Source: Acetobacteraceae bacterium UBA6159 (GTDB taxonomy: Bacteria > Pseudomonadota > Alphaproteobacteria > Acetobacterales > Acetobacteraceae). Taken from it: DNA of 26,625 nucleotides. Position 1 is the stretch's first letter. Each line of letters starts with the position of its first letter. Location of the stretch: NCBI GenBank assembly GCA_002422345.1, contig DIUL01000007.1:1-26625 (forward strand), written 5' to 3'. Below the pieces are notes generated by a model. It did not search any database and was not told the origin of the DNA. It worked only from the letters and a program-made list of their open reading frames with translations. Both the position numbers and the translations under genes were made by a program. This document shows positions 14,747 to 23,592 of this stretch, piece after piece.

Positions 14747-15264
14747 CGACTGGCGCTGGCGAATAGGAAGAAGATCGTCGTCTGCACCATCCAGACCTTT
14801 CCGCATGCGATCCAGGATGCCCGGCGCCTCGCAGGGCAAGCATTTCGTGGTGAACGCGGATGAAGCCCACTCCTCCCAGACCGGGCGGACGGCGACCAAA
14901 TTGAAGAATGTGCAGGAGGCGGATGGCGGGGACTTCTACATCGAGGACCTGCTCGCCGCCGAGATGGCTACGCGCGCTCGGCGGGACGCGGGGATCAGCT
15001 AGGTGGTGGTCACCGCGGCTGCATCCGCTGAACATCGCCGCCCGCGTGCAGATCGTGGTGGAGCATGTCCAGCAGACGGTGGCTCATTTGCTGGGGGGCC
15101 AGGCCACGGCGATGATGGTGACCGCCAGCCGGAAGGAAGCGGTGCGGTGGGCGAAGGAGGGTTATATCCGCCAGCGCGGCTACCTGCTGGTGGCGTTCTC
15201 GGGGGAGGTGAATGACCCGGATACCGGGCCGGAGGCGTCCACCGAGACGAAACTATGCGTCAAC
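14747..15264 (+). pseudogene. hsdR: Decayed hsdR (type I restriction R subunit) fragment
   Basis: Three pieces of the HsdR helicase region lie in order but in broken frames. From about 14750: LALANRKKIVVCTIQTFPHAIQDA. From about 14832 in another frame: GKHFVVNADEAHSSQTG with the DEAH box, running to AARARRDAGIS-like residues and a stop at 15000-15002. From about 15020: LHPLNIAARVQIVVEHVQQ followed by AMMVTASRKEAVRW and VAFSGEVNDPDTGPE. Sequence between pieces two and three (the TATP motif region) is deleted, and both ends are missing. No hsdM or hsdS is nearby. The fragment is non-functional and abuts a tRNA gene. Confidence 0.85.
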
Positions 15265-15324
15265 AACCCACGGAAATGTTGCACTTTTCGGCGCAACGCC
15301 CAGGCGACTCTACAAGGTTGGAAC

Positions 15325-15417
15325 TGGCGGAGGGGATGGGATTCGAACCCACGGTACGCCTTGACAGCGTACAACGGTTTAGCAAACCGCCGCCTTCAGC
15401 CACTCGGCCACCCCTCC
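15325..15417 (-). tRNA. tRNA-Ser (anticodon GCU)
   Basis: Read on the minus strand, the acceptor arm GGAGGGG (15417-15411) pairs with CCCCTCC, followed by discriminator G and an encoded CCA at the 3' end. The anticodon stem GCGGT/ACCGT holds the loop TTGCTAA, giving anticodon GCT (reads AGC/AGU). The long variable arm TGTACGC-TGTCAAG-GCGTACC is typical of serine tRNAs, and the T arm GTGGGTTCGAATCCCAT is canonical. The 3' end faces the hsdR remnant. Confidence 0.97.
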
Positions 15418-15517
15418 GCCGGGAAAGGCATACCCGGGGTTTCCCCCGGACACGGCGTTTGCACGACTGCTTGTAGGGAACAGCCGGAGCGGCGTCAAAC
15501 GATCCTTGCGATCCCGG

Positions 15518-16144
15518 TCAGCCAAGCGCCACTTCGAACCCGCGCTTCGTCCCCGGGCGCGCCATCATCTGCGCGTACCAGCGGCCAACATGGGGGAAAT
15601 CCGCCAGGTTGACCTTGTGCCGCTCATGCCGCCAGGCCCAGCCCAGGATGGCGAAATCGGCGATCGAGCAGTCTCCCGCCACATATTCGTGATTCGCCAA
15701 TTGGCGATCCAGCACGCCGTAGAGCCGGCGGGTTTCCTTGGAATACCGCTCCAGCCCGTACTTCTGGTCGACCGGATTCTCGACCTGGAGGAAGTGGTGG
15801 ACCTGACCCGGCATCGGCCCGAATCCGCCCATCTGCCACATCAGCCATTCCAGCACCGGCACCTGCGCGCGCGGGTCGGACGGATAGAATTTTCCGGTCT
15901 TCTGGCCGAGATAGATCAGGATCGCGCCCGATTCGAAGACGCTGATCGGCTGGCCGCCCGGCCCGTCGGTATCGATGATCGCGGGGATGCGGTTGTTCGG
16001 GCTGATCTTCAGAAAGTCGGGTGCGAACTGCTCGTTCTTGGAGATGTTGACCGGGTGGACATTGTAGGCCAGCCCCATCTCCTCCAGCGCCACGCTGATC
16101 TTTCGCCCGTTCGGCGTGTTCCAGGTATAGAATTCGATCGCCAT
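15518..16144 (-). CDS. yfcG: Glutathione S-transferase, YfcG/Ure2-like
   Basis: The 208-residue protein matches the YfcG disulfide-reductase subgroup: an N-terminal thioredoxin fold with NTPNG (9-13) where other GSTs have catalytic Tyr/Ser/Cys, FLKISPNNRIPAI with cis-Pro54, and the glutathione-binding FESGAI (70-75). The all-helical C-terminal domain includes WLMWQMGGFGPMPGQVHHF. In E. coli this type reduces small disulfides with glutathione. AGGGA precedes ATG 16144. It may form a unit with the TPR gene upstream of it on the same strand (60-base gap). Confidence 0.9.
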   Translation of the reverse strand: MAIEFYTWNTPNGRKISVALEEMGLAYNVHPVNISKNEQFAPDFLKISPNNRIPAIIDTDGPGGQPISVFESGAILIYLGQKTGKFYPSDPRAQVPVLEWLMWQMGGFGPMPGQVHHFLQVENPVDQKYGLERYSKETRRLYGVLDRQLANHEYVAGDCSIADFAILGWAWRHERHKVNLADFPHVGRWYAQMMARPGTKRGFEVALG

Positions 16145-16204
16145 CGTCCCTGCCCCATTGTTTGTCGGGGCCGCACTCTGCCGTCTGGAGGCGACCTGAA
16201 CAAG

Positions 16205-16642
16205 TCAGCCGCCCTTGGCCTTGATCGCCTCACGCAGGTCGTCGAGTTCCTCACACCCTTTCGGGCACAGCGCGGTCAGCGTCGCGAGGTTGATCCGCGC
16301 CTGGTCCAGCCGCCCCGTCTCGGCGAACAACTGGCCCTGGTATTCCAGCGCCCCCAGATGCCGCGGGTCCATCCGCAGGGCCTGCGCGTAGTAGACCTCG
16401 GCCCGCGCATAGTCGCCGGTCTTGCGGGATGCGAAGCCCAGCAGGTTATACAGGTCGGCGTGGTCGAGCTTGCCCTCGTACTGGCGCAGTTCGCGCAGCG
16501 CGCCCTGGTAGTTCTGCGCCTTGATCATGGTCCGTGCCCGCGCGAGGTCCGCGGTCGTAGGTGCCGGCGGATCGAAGGCCAGCGCTGGCCCGCCCGCGAG
16601 CATCGCTCCAATCATCAGAACCATCGTCATCCTGCGTCGCAT
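16205..16642 (-). CDS. Exported TPR-repeat protein
   Basis: The 145-residue product has a signal peptide (cleavage near ALA|FDPP, residue 22) followed by about three tetratricopeptide-like helical pairs (30-60, 62-95, 96-125; e.g. ADLYNLLGFASRKTGDYARAEVYYAQAL). It ends with a two-cysteine motif CPKGCEELDDL (126-136) seen in small alphaproteobacterial TPR proteins. AAGGGAGG just upstream fixes ATG 16642; a longer frame to 16867 runs antisense to the exonuclease start and is rejected. It is probably a periplasmic protein-interaction module; its partner is unknown. Confidence 0.85.
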   Translation of the reverse strand: MRRRMTMVLMIGAMLAGGPALAFDPPAPTTADLARARTMIKAQNYQGALRELRQYEGKLDHADLYNLLGFASRKTGDYARAEVYYAQALRMDPRHLGALEYQGQLFAETGRLDQARINLATLTALCPKGCEELDDLREAIKAKGG

Positions 16643-16760
16643 GCCGTGTCCTCCCTTGCGTTGCCGGAACCATGCCATTCCGGCGGAGGAGTGCGCATCA
16701 TTTTTTTGACCCTGGCCGCCCCAGCTTTCATAGTCCGGCGCCCCCGCTTGAGGATTCCCC

Positions 16761-17531
16761 GTGAAGATCGCCACCTGGAACGTCAACTCGATCCGCCAGC
16801 GGGAAACCCATGTCCAGCGCTGGCTGCAACGGGTGGAACCGGATGTCCTGCTGCTCCAGGAAATCAAGTGCGAGGCCCCCGCCTTCCCCGCCGCGACGTT
16901 CGAGGCGCTGGGCTACAAGGCCGAGATCGTGGGCCAGAAGGCCTATAACGGCGTGGCCGTCCTCTCCCGCATCCCCTTCACCACGATCCACCGCGCCTTG
17001 CCCGGCCTGCCGCCCGACGACGACCAGGCGCGCTATGTGGAGATCGAGGCGGGCGGGATGACCATCATCGGCATTTATCTGCCGAACGGGAACTCCCGCG
17101 GCGACGAGGGCTTCGCCTACAAGATGCGCTGGATGGACCTGCTGGCCGACCGGGCGGAGGCGCTGCTGGCCGCCGATACGCCCTTGGTCGTGACCGGGGA
17201 CTTCAATGTCTGCCCCACCGACGTCGATTTCGCGCCCGGCGCCCTGTCGCCCGGGGATGCCCTGCTGCGCCCGGAAACGCGGGAGCGGTTCCGCCGCATG
17301 GTCTGGATGGGGCTGACCGACTCGATCCGCGCGATGCACCCGCGCGGGCCGGTCTATACGTTCTGGGACTATCAGGCCGGCGCCTGGCCACGCGATTCGG
17401 GCCTGCGGATCGACCATGCGCTGCTGTCCCCCGACCTCGCGGAACGGCTGGTCTCTGCCGTCCCCGACCGGATGGAGCGGGACCAGCCTCAGCCCTCCGA
17501 CCACGTGCCCGTCGTCATAGAAATCGGGTAA
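16761..17531 (+). CDS. xthA: Exonuclease III (AP endonuclease)
   Basis: The 256-residue protein has the complete ExoIII/APE1 active site: Asn7 in WNVNS, Glu34 in LQEIK, Tyr106 in YLPNGN, Asp147 and Asn149 in GDFNV, and Asp247-His248 in SDHVP. It cleaves DNA at abasic sites and trims 3' ends in base excision repair. The start is GTG 16761 with GAGG upstream. It is divergent from the TPR gene across 118 bases, which should hold both promoters. Confidence 0.96.
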   Translation: MKIATWNVNSIRQRETHVQRWLQRVEPDVLLLQEIKCEAPAFPAATFEALGYKAEIVGQKAYNGVAVLSRIPFTTIHRALPGLPPDDDQARYVEIEAGGMTIIGIYLPNGNSRGDEGFAYKMRWMDLLADRAEALLAADTPLVVTGDFNVCPTDVDFAPGALSPGDALLRPETRERFRRMVWMGLTDSIRAMHPRGPVYTFWDYQAGAWPRDSGLRIDHALLSPDLAERLVSAVPDRMERDQPQPSDHVPVVIEIG

Positions 17532-17596
17532 GCGACCTGCGTTAACCCTTTGTTCATCAATCATCGGCAGGATGGGGCGAACCCGAAAGGCCCCCC

Positions 17597-18097
17597 ATGC
17601 GCCTGGCGCGTCCCGCCTGTCTTCTGGTGATCGTGGCGATCCTTGCCCCCGCGGCTTCGCAGGGCTTCGATCCGCGCCACATCGACATCATCGACTACCG
17701 CCTTGGCATGACCGAGGCGGAGATCACTGCCGTGGTCGAACGCCAGGGATTCCTCGATGCCGCCTTCCATCGGGAGGACGCGCCCTGCCCCGCCGATCCC
17801 GCGCGCCGTTGCCTCTCGGCGATTGAGGCCCATACGAAGGACGGCGCGTTGATCTTCACCTTCTCGGCCGAGGGACAGGTGCGGCGGATCACCTACAGCC
17901 TCGACGTCCGCAAGCCAAAATCGGCGGCGTTGCTGGAACGTTCTGTCCTGGACCGCTATGGCCCGCCGATGACGACCGGCCCCTTCACCTGGTGCCTGCG
18001 GCGCAACGACGCCGGCCAGTGCCCAACCGACGCACCGCGGCTGATCTTCGACAACGCGGCCGGCCCCGTGGCGGTGCTGACCCTGACGCTGCGGTAG
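17597..18097 (+). CDS. Small exported protein of unknown function
   Basis: The 166-residue product has a signal peptide (cleavage near residue 22, AASQG|FDP). The mature part is about 140 residues, mixed alpha/beta, with IDIIDYRLGMTEAEITAVV and four cysteines (CPADPARRC and CLRRNDAGQC) that could make two disulfides in the periplasm. GAAAGG lies before ATG 17597. I do not recognise the family. It is 65 bases after xthA on the same strand and may share its transcript. Its stop nearly touches the convergent aminotransferase gene (3 bases between). Confidence 0.75.
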   Translation: MRLARPACLLVIVAILAPAASQGFDPRHIDIIDYRLGMTEAEITAVVERQGFLDAAFHREDAPCPADPARRCLSAIEAHTKDGALIFTFSAEGQVRRITYSLDVRKPKSAALLERSVLDRYGPPMTTGPFTWCLRRNDAGQCPTDAPRLIFDNAAGPVAVLTLTLR

Positions 18098-18100
18098 GCG

Positions 18101-19228
18101 CTAAAGCCCCCGCAGCACCTCGCACACCCGCGCCACCTGTTCGTCCGTCAGTTCCGGATAGAGCGGCAGGCTCAGCACTTCGCGGGAGGCACGCTCGGTC
18201 TGGGCGAGCCCCGTCGGACCCATCGCCACCCGCCCGTCATAGGCTGGTTGCAGATGCACGGGGGCCGGATAGTGGATGCCCGAGCCGATCCCCGCCTCCC
18301 GCAGCCGCCCCTGCAACGCGTCCCGCTCGGCGGACCGCACGACATACAGATGGAAGACATGGTCGGCGCCCGGGCGGCGGGCGGGGCGCACCAGGGCCGA
18401 ACCCTCCAGCGCCGCGTCATAGGCGGCGGCGATGGCCTGACGGCGGGCGTTCTGCGCGTCGATATGCTTGAGCTTCACCCGCAGGATCGCGGCCTGCAGC
18501 TCATCGAGCCGGCTGTTCACCCCGGCGGAATCGCTGATGTAGTGCTTGTGCCAGCCATACTGGCGCAACGCCGCGACCTCGGTCGCCTGGTTGGTATCGT
18601 GCATGACCACGGCGCCGCCATCGCCCAGCGCGCCCATGTTCTTGGTCGGGTAGAAGCTGAAGGTCGCGGCATCGCCGAAGGTGCCGACGCGCTGGCCGTC
18701 CTGGCGGGCGCCATGCGCCTGGGCACAGTCCTCGATCAGAGCAAGCCCGTGGTGGCGGCAGAGGTCGCGGATGGCCAGGACATCCCCCGGCTGCCCATAC
18801 AGATGCACGAGGATCACCGCCCGCACCGGCGGCAGCCCGGCCGGCGGATGCGCCAGGGCATCGGCCAGGGCGGCGGGATCGAGCGTGTAGTGAACCGGGT
18901 CGATATCGATCAGCAGCGGGGTCGCGCCCACCATCTCGATCGCCGCCACGGTGGCGACGGCGGTGTGGGAGACGGTGGCGACGGCGCATCCCGGTCCGAT
19001 CCCCTGCCCGCGCAGGGCCAGCGCGATCGCGTCCGTGCCGTTGCCGCAACCCACGGTCTTGCCGGCACCCAGCCAGGCGGAGAACTCCTCCTCGAACGCG
19101 CGCCCCTCCCCGCCGAGGATGTACCAGCCGGACTCCAGCGCGCGGGCGACGGCCGCGTCGATTTCACCCTTCAGCGCGCGGTAGCCGGCGCCGGGATTGG
19201 CCTGGGGAATGGTGATCGTGCCGCTCAT
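18101..19228 (-). CDS. DegT/DnrJ/EryC1 sugar aminotransferase
   Basis: The 375-residue PLP enzyme has the family signature: GCGNGTDAIALAL (60-72), HLYGQ (142-146), EDCAQAHGA with Asp167 contacting PLP, and the Schiff-base Lys196 in SFYPTKNMGALGDGG. Such enzymes transfer amino groups to keto-sugars on nucleotide carriers for cell-surface polysaccharides or glycosylation. ATG 19228 is the natural N-terminus; a 22-residue upstream extension crosses the intergenic gap. It lies 32 bases downstream of a nucleotide-sugar SDR on the same strand, making a two-gene sugar-modification unit. The exact sugar is unknown. Confidence 0.93.
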   Translation of the reverse strand: MSGTITIPQANPGAGYRALKGEIDAAVARALESGWYILGGEGRAFEEEFSAWLGAGKTVGCGNGTDAIALALRGQGIGPGCAVATVSHTAVATVAAIEMVGATPLLIDIDPVHYTLDPAALADALAHPPAGLPPVRAVILVHLYGQPGDVLAIRDLCRHHGLALIEDCAQAHGARQDGQRVGTFGDAATFSFYPTKNMGALGDGGAVVMHDTNQATEVAALRQYGWHKHYISDSAGVNSRLDELQAAILRVKLKHIDAQNARRQAIAAAYDAALEGSALVRPARRPGADHVFHLYVVRSAERDALQGRLREAGIGSGIHYPAPVHLQPAYDGRVAMGPTGLAQTERASREVLSLPLYPELTDEQVARVCEVLRGL

Positions 19229-19260
19229 TGTCGATCGGTCCTTGGTTCGAAGGGGTTTGG

Positions 19261-20232
19261 CTAGAGGTAGTCGACCAGCCGCGGCCGGTACCATTCCAGC
19301 GTCCGGCCGATGCCTTCCTCCAGCGACACCAGCGGCGCCCAGTCGGCGGCGGCGCGGAAGGCGCTGTCATCGGCGTGATAGCTGCCGATATCGATCTGCT
19401 TGCGGTCGGCCGGGAATTCCTTCGTCACATAATGCGCCGGCGGTCCCGCCAGCCGCACCGTCAGGTCGGCCAGTTCCCGCAGGGATGCCGGAGGCGCGCC
19501 GCCGATATTGTAGATGTTGCCGTGGCAGGCCTCGGATTCGGCGGACCGGATGAACGCCTCGGTCACGTCATCGACATAGGTCATGTCACGCAACTGGTTG
19601 CCGCCCCAGACCTCGAACGGGCGGCCTTCCAGCACGCAGCGGATCCAGATGCCCAGGAAGGTCTGGCGGGCGTCGCGGATGCGGAGCCGCGGGCCATAGC
19701 AGTTGGTCAGGCGCAGCGACACGACGGGCCGGCCACGCACGCGGTGTTCCAGCATCCAGTACTGCTCACCCGCGAACTTCGACACGCCATTGGCGTCGGG
19801 GGGCGCGACCGGCTGGCTCTCGTCCACCGGCAGCTTCTCCACCTTGCCATAGAACTGGCGGGTGGAGGCATGCACGACCACCGCGTCCGGGGCGGCTTCG
19901 CGGGCGGCCTGGATCAGGCGCACCTGGGCCACCGCGTTCACCGCGATATCGGCGAGCGGGTCGGCCTGCCCGCCCATGTGGCTGGTCTGGGCGGCGAGGT
20001 TGAAGATCGCGACCGCCCCCTCGCAGAGCGGGCGCAGGTCGATCTCGCGGATGTCGCCGCGCACCAGGTCGACCGGCGCGCCATCCAGATTGAGCGGATT
20101 GGCCCCGCCACCGAACAAAAACCCGTCCAGCGCGGTGACCTTGGCGCCGCGCCTGGCCAAGGCGTGGCAGAGATTGGAACCGAGAAACCCGGCGCCGCCG
20201 GTGACCAGAACCCTACGACCTGACCAGTCCAT
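19261..20232 (-). CDS. Nucleotide-sugar epimerase/dehydratase, extended SDR
   Basis: The 323-residue protein has the NAD motif TGGAGFLGSN (11-20) and NLAAQTSHMGG (78-88). HASTRQFYG (121-129) carries Ser123/Thr124. The blocks NCYGPR, RQTFLGIWIRCVLEGRPFEVWGG and RDMTYVDD are typical of UDP/GDP-sugar 4-epimerase-like enzymes. The usual YxxxK reads NGVSK (148-152), with Asn in place of Tyr. I recall relatives with NGINK at this place, so this looks like a subfamily trait rather than a lesion. GAAGGAG precedes ATG 20232. It likely produces or reshapes the sugar used by the adjacent aminotransferase. Confidence 0.88.
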   Translation of the reverse strand: MDWSGRRVLVTGGAGFLGSNLCHALARRGAKVTALDGFLFGGGANPLNLDGAPVDLVRGDIREIDLRPLCEGAVAIFNLAAQTSHMGGQADPLADIAVNAVAQVRLIQAAREAAPDAVVVHASTRQFYGKVEKLPVDESQPVAPPDANGVSKFAGEQYWMLEHRVRGRPVVSLRLTNCYGPRLRIRDARQTFLGIWIRCVLEGRPFEVWGGNQLRDMTYVDDVTEAFIRSAESEACHGNIYNIGGAPPASLRELADLTVRLAGPPAHYVTKEFPADRKQIDIGSYHADDSAFRAAADWAPLVSLEEGIGRTLEWYRPRLVDYL

Positions 20233-20303
20233 GGAAACTCCTTCGCCCGCGCGTCGTCAAAGGCTGCGCGACGGGTGCAACCTGGGCGGGCATCATGGCA
20301 AGA

Positions 20304-21305
20304 CTATGGGGATTCTCGATCGGAATCGCGACGGCGACGCGTCGATTGATGCCATTCGCTGTCAGGACCCGCGTTCCGCATCACCTCGCTGAAGCCGAAC
20401 AGCAGCATCAGGATGCCGCAGACGATCTCGATTGCCGCCAGGGCACGGACCAGGGGCGCGGCGGGGGAGATGTCGCCGTAGCCCACGGTGGTGATGCTGA
20501 CGACGCTGAAATACAGCGCCTCGATGAAGGTGATCCGTTCACTGACGCCGTCCACGCGGAACTGGGGGACCGGCATGCTCATGTCGGCGATGCGGTAGAG
20601 GCAGGCGAAGATGATCACCAGCAGGGCGTAGAAGGTCAGGAAGGCAACCATCGGCATCAGCAGCCGGTCGATCCGCCTCGCCACCATCTCGAACACCATG
20701 GCGATGTCCACCATGACCAGGACGACGTCGCGGATCGAGACGACGATGAAGAACGTGATCAGGCCCATCGCCGCCAGCAGATAGACCCCTTTTTCGAGCG
20801 GATCGTCCGCCAGATAGGGCACCGCGAAGGACGCGACGCCGACCAGCATCGTCGCCACGAACCATCCGCTCAGGTTTGGCAGTTCGGACAGGGTCCTGAT
20901 CCGGCGGGCATGGATCAGGCCGGCGATGCGATCGCGGCGGATCAGGCAAGTCAGCAGGAAGCCAGCAACCGGCAGTCCGAGGGAGATCAATGTCAGGGGC
21001 CGCGGGGCCTCGGCGAAGTTCGCGAGGTGGAAGAACTGGAACATGCAGCCGTAGATCGCGAGGAAGTTCGCGGTCACGATCCCGAAATGCCCGCCACCGG
21101 GAAACAGCAGGCAGAAGAAGCCGAAGGCCAGGGCCGAGGTGGCGATCGAGACCCAGACGACGCCCTGTTCGGCGTCGGAGGCCACGGCCACCAGCCCGAC
21201 CAGGGTCATCGTGAAGGCGACCGTCCGCGCCCATCGCCCATTCATGTAATGGCCGATATGCATGGGATTGGGGTCTGGTCGCTGGGTCGGCGGCATGTCC
21301 GTCAT
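20304..21305 (-). CDS. Ion channel protein with K+ selectivity filter
   Basis: The 333-residue integral membrane protein has about eight hydrophobic segments. The last two flank a pore loop, YFSVVSITTVGYGDISP, whose filter TTVGYGD (272-278) is the potassium-channel signature. The first segments (about 30-200) are not a recognisable voltage sensor: no regular Arg/Lys ladder is seen. The C-terminal tail is short and basic with no RCK domain. It should pass K+ across the inner membrane. ATG 21305 has a weak ribosome site; ATG 21263 (MHIGHYMNG) is an alternative. RidA lies 49 bases upstream on the same strand. Confidence 0.88.
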   Translation of the reverse strand: MTDMPPTQRPDPNPMHIGHYMNGRWARTVAFTMTLVGLVAVASDAEQGVVWVSIATSALAFGFFCLLFPGGGHFGIVTANFLAIYGCMFQFFHLANFAEAPRPLTLISLGLPVAGFLLTCLIRRDRIAGLIHARRIRTLSELPNLSGWFVATMLVGVASFAVPYLADDPLEKGVYLLAAMGLITFFIVVSIRDVVLVMVDIAMVFEMVARRIDRLLMPMVAFLTFYALLVIIFACLYRIADMSMPVPQFRVDGVSERITFIEALYFSVVSITTVGYGDISPAAPLVRALAAIEIVCGILMLLFGFSEVMRNAGPDSEWHQSTRRRRDSDRESP

Positions 21306-21354
21306 ACCGATGGCGGGATCGGGCGGGGCGCTGCCATCGGCGGACGGGACCGGG

Positions 21355-21705
21355 TCACGCCAGCGCGGCGATGCCGGTGATTTCGACGGCCCAGCGCGGA
21401 TCGACCAGCTTGGCCTCCACCGTCGCGCGGGCCGGCGGATTGGCGCGATCCAGCCAGGCGTCCCAGGCGCGGTTCATGCCGTCCACGTCGCGGATGTCCT
21501 TCAGGAAGACCTGGCAGGACAGCAGGCGGGACTTGTCGGTGCCGGCCTCGGCCAGCAGGGCGTCGATCTGGCGCAGGATGTCTGCGGTCTGGCCCTCGGC
21601 GTCCAGGGTCGGGTCATCGGCGACCTGTCCGGCCAGATACACCGTGTTGCCGTGCACGACGGCGCCGGCCAGCCGGCCCTCGGGCTGCAGTCTTCTGATC
21701 GTCAT
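21355..21705 (-). CDS. RidA-family enamine/imine deaminase
   Basis: The 116-residue protein matches YjgF/YER057c/UK114: GNTVYLAGQVADD (19-31), the Arg93 motif PPARATVEAKL that binds the substrate carboxylate, and Glu109 near the end. RidA hydrolyses reactive 2-aminoacrylate-type intermediates released by PLP enzymes. ATG 21705 is preferred over GTG 21720 because the sequence GTGGAG then serves as its ribosome site. Subfamily (RidA versus Rid4-7) is undecided. Confidence 0.9.
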   Translation of the reverse strand: MTIRRLQPEGRLAGAVVHGNTVYLAGQVADDPTLDAEGQTADILRQIDALLAEAGTDKSRLLSCQVFLKDIRDVDGMNRAWDAWLDRANPPARATVEAKLVDPRWAVEITGIAALA

Positions 21706-21735
21706 TGGGGGATTCTCCACGTCTGTCGGGGCAGT

Positions 21736-22583
21736 CTACATGACCCCGGTGGCCGGACGAAGCAGGCTTGTGCGGGGGCCGAGTGCCAGGCTGAGGAGCC
21801 AGATTCCGCCCGCTGTCAGCACCACGGCCGGGCCTGCGGGCAGGTCGAGGTTATAGGCCAGCAGCAGCCCGACGACCGAGGAGACAAGCGCGATCAGCAC
21901 GGAGGCCAGGACCTGCCCCGACAGCGAATTGGACCAATGCCGGGACGCAATGGCGGGCAGCATCATCAGTCCAACAGACATCAGCGTGCCAAGCGCGACG
22001 AAGCCGGAGACGACGCACAATACCACCAGTGCCAGGAAGACCAGGTGCCACAGCCCGCCATGCCCGCCGGTCGCGGCCATGAAGGCTGGGTCCAGGCTCT
22101 CCAGGATCAACGGCCGCCAGATCACGGCCAGCAACAGGATGGAGACGCTGGAGACGCTCGCCATCCCCAGCAGCGCAGCGTTGTCCACCGCGAGCAGGCT
22201 GCCGAACAGCAAATGCGTCAGGTCGACGCCGCGCTGCATCGACACCAGGGCGACGCCCGCGGCCAGGGCCAGCAGGTAGACACCGGCGAGCTGGCTGTCC
22301 TCCCGCCCGCCCGTCCGGCGCGACAGCCAGCCGGACAGCACGGCGATCAGGATCCCCGCGACCACGCCGCCCGTGCCCATCGCCCAGACCGACAGCCCGG
22401 CCACCGCCGCGCCCACCGCGATGCCGGGCAGAACGCCGTGCTGGAGCACGTCGCTCATGAGGCTCATGCGGCGGAGGACGAGGAAGACGCCGAGGGGCGG
22501 CGCCGCGAGGGAGACCGCGATGCATCCCGCCAACGCCCGTCGCATGAACGCGAGGGCGAAAGGCGCCAGGAAGACATCCTCCA

Positions 22584-22584
<1 letters not shown>
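21736..22584 (-). CDS. znuB: Zinc/manganese-type ABC transporter permease
   Basis: The 282-residue protein has about eight membrane segments of the ABC-3 family. Typical stretches are FLVLRRMSLMSDVLQHGVLPGIAVG near the N-terminus (the conserved SHA/SHxx-like position reads DVLQHGVLPG) and GTLMSVGLMMLPAIASRHW later. It forms the channel for metal import driven by the ATPase encoded immediately upstream. Start and stop codons overlap in ATGA (22584 region), indicating translational coupling. The family imports Zn2+, Mn2+ or Fe2+; zinc is favoured only by the candidate Zur box at 23484. No periplasmic binding protein is encoded here. Confidence 0.85.
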
Positions 22585-23377
<793 letters not shown>

Positions 23378-23381
<4 letters not shown>

Positions 23382-23482
23382 AGCAACGCCCAGGCGACGG
23401 CCAGCCACAGCAGTCCGATCAATCCCGCTGCCAGAAGCAGGCGGGAGGCGAGGCCAGCGGTGGGGGCGAGAGGGTCGGTCAC
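23378..23482 (-). CDS. Possible 34-residue membrane peptide upstream of znuC
   Basis: GTG 23482 opens a frame with an acidic/polar start (MTDPLAPTAG) and a single hydrophobic helix (LASRLLLAAGLIGLLWLAVAWALL), ending in a TGA that overlaps the ATPase GTG. There is no ribosome site: the candidate Zur box abuts the start, so translation would need a leaderless mRNA. It could be a small partner of the transporter or only a chance frame. No homologue is recognised. Confidence 0.4.
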
Positions 23483-23483
23483 G

Positions 23484-23496
23484 GTTACTGTATAAC
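23484..23496 (-). promoter_or_regulatory. Candidate Zur box/promoter of the metal transporter
   Basis: On the minus strand GTTATACAGTAAC matches the alphaproteobacterial Zur-type palindrome GTTATANTATAAC at 10 of 12 defined positions, with perfect GTTA/TAAC ends. TTATAC inside it also resembles a -10 hexamer. It sits just upstream of the small ORF and the znuCB genes, where a zinc repressor would act, and within 110 bases of the divergent DUF445 gene. Confidence 0.5.
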
Positions 23497-23592
23497 ATTG
23501 CCTGTTTGCGGGGGGGAAGAGGGTGTCACACCACGCATACCCGGCCCCCCCAAACTTCCTCCCCTCCCCCGCCCGCCATGTAGAATACCCCC

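Noticed and set aside
15003..15215. A 70-codon plus-strand frame starting with GTG just after the first hsdR piece
   Set aside because: The HsdR-like residues in this stretch lie in a different frame, so this reading is an artefact of the decayed gene.
16643..16867. N-terminal extension of the TPR protein
   Set aside because: It would run antisense into exonuclease III and precede a clear signal peptide with its own ribosome site at 16642.
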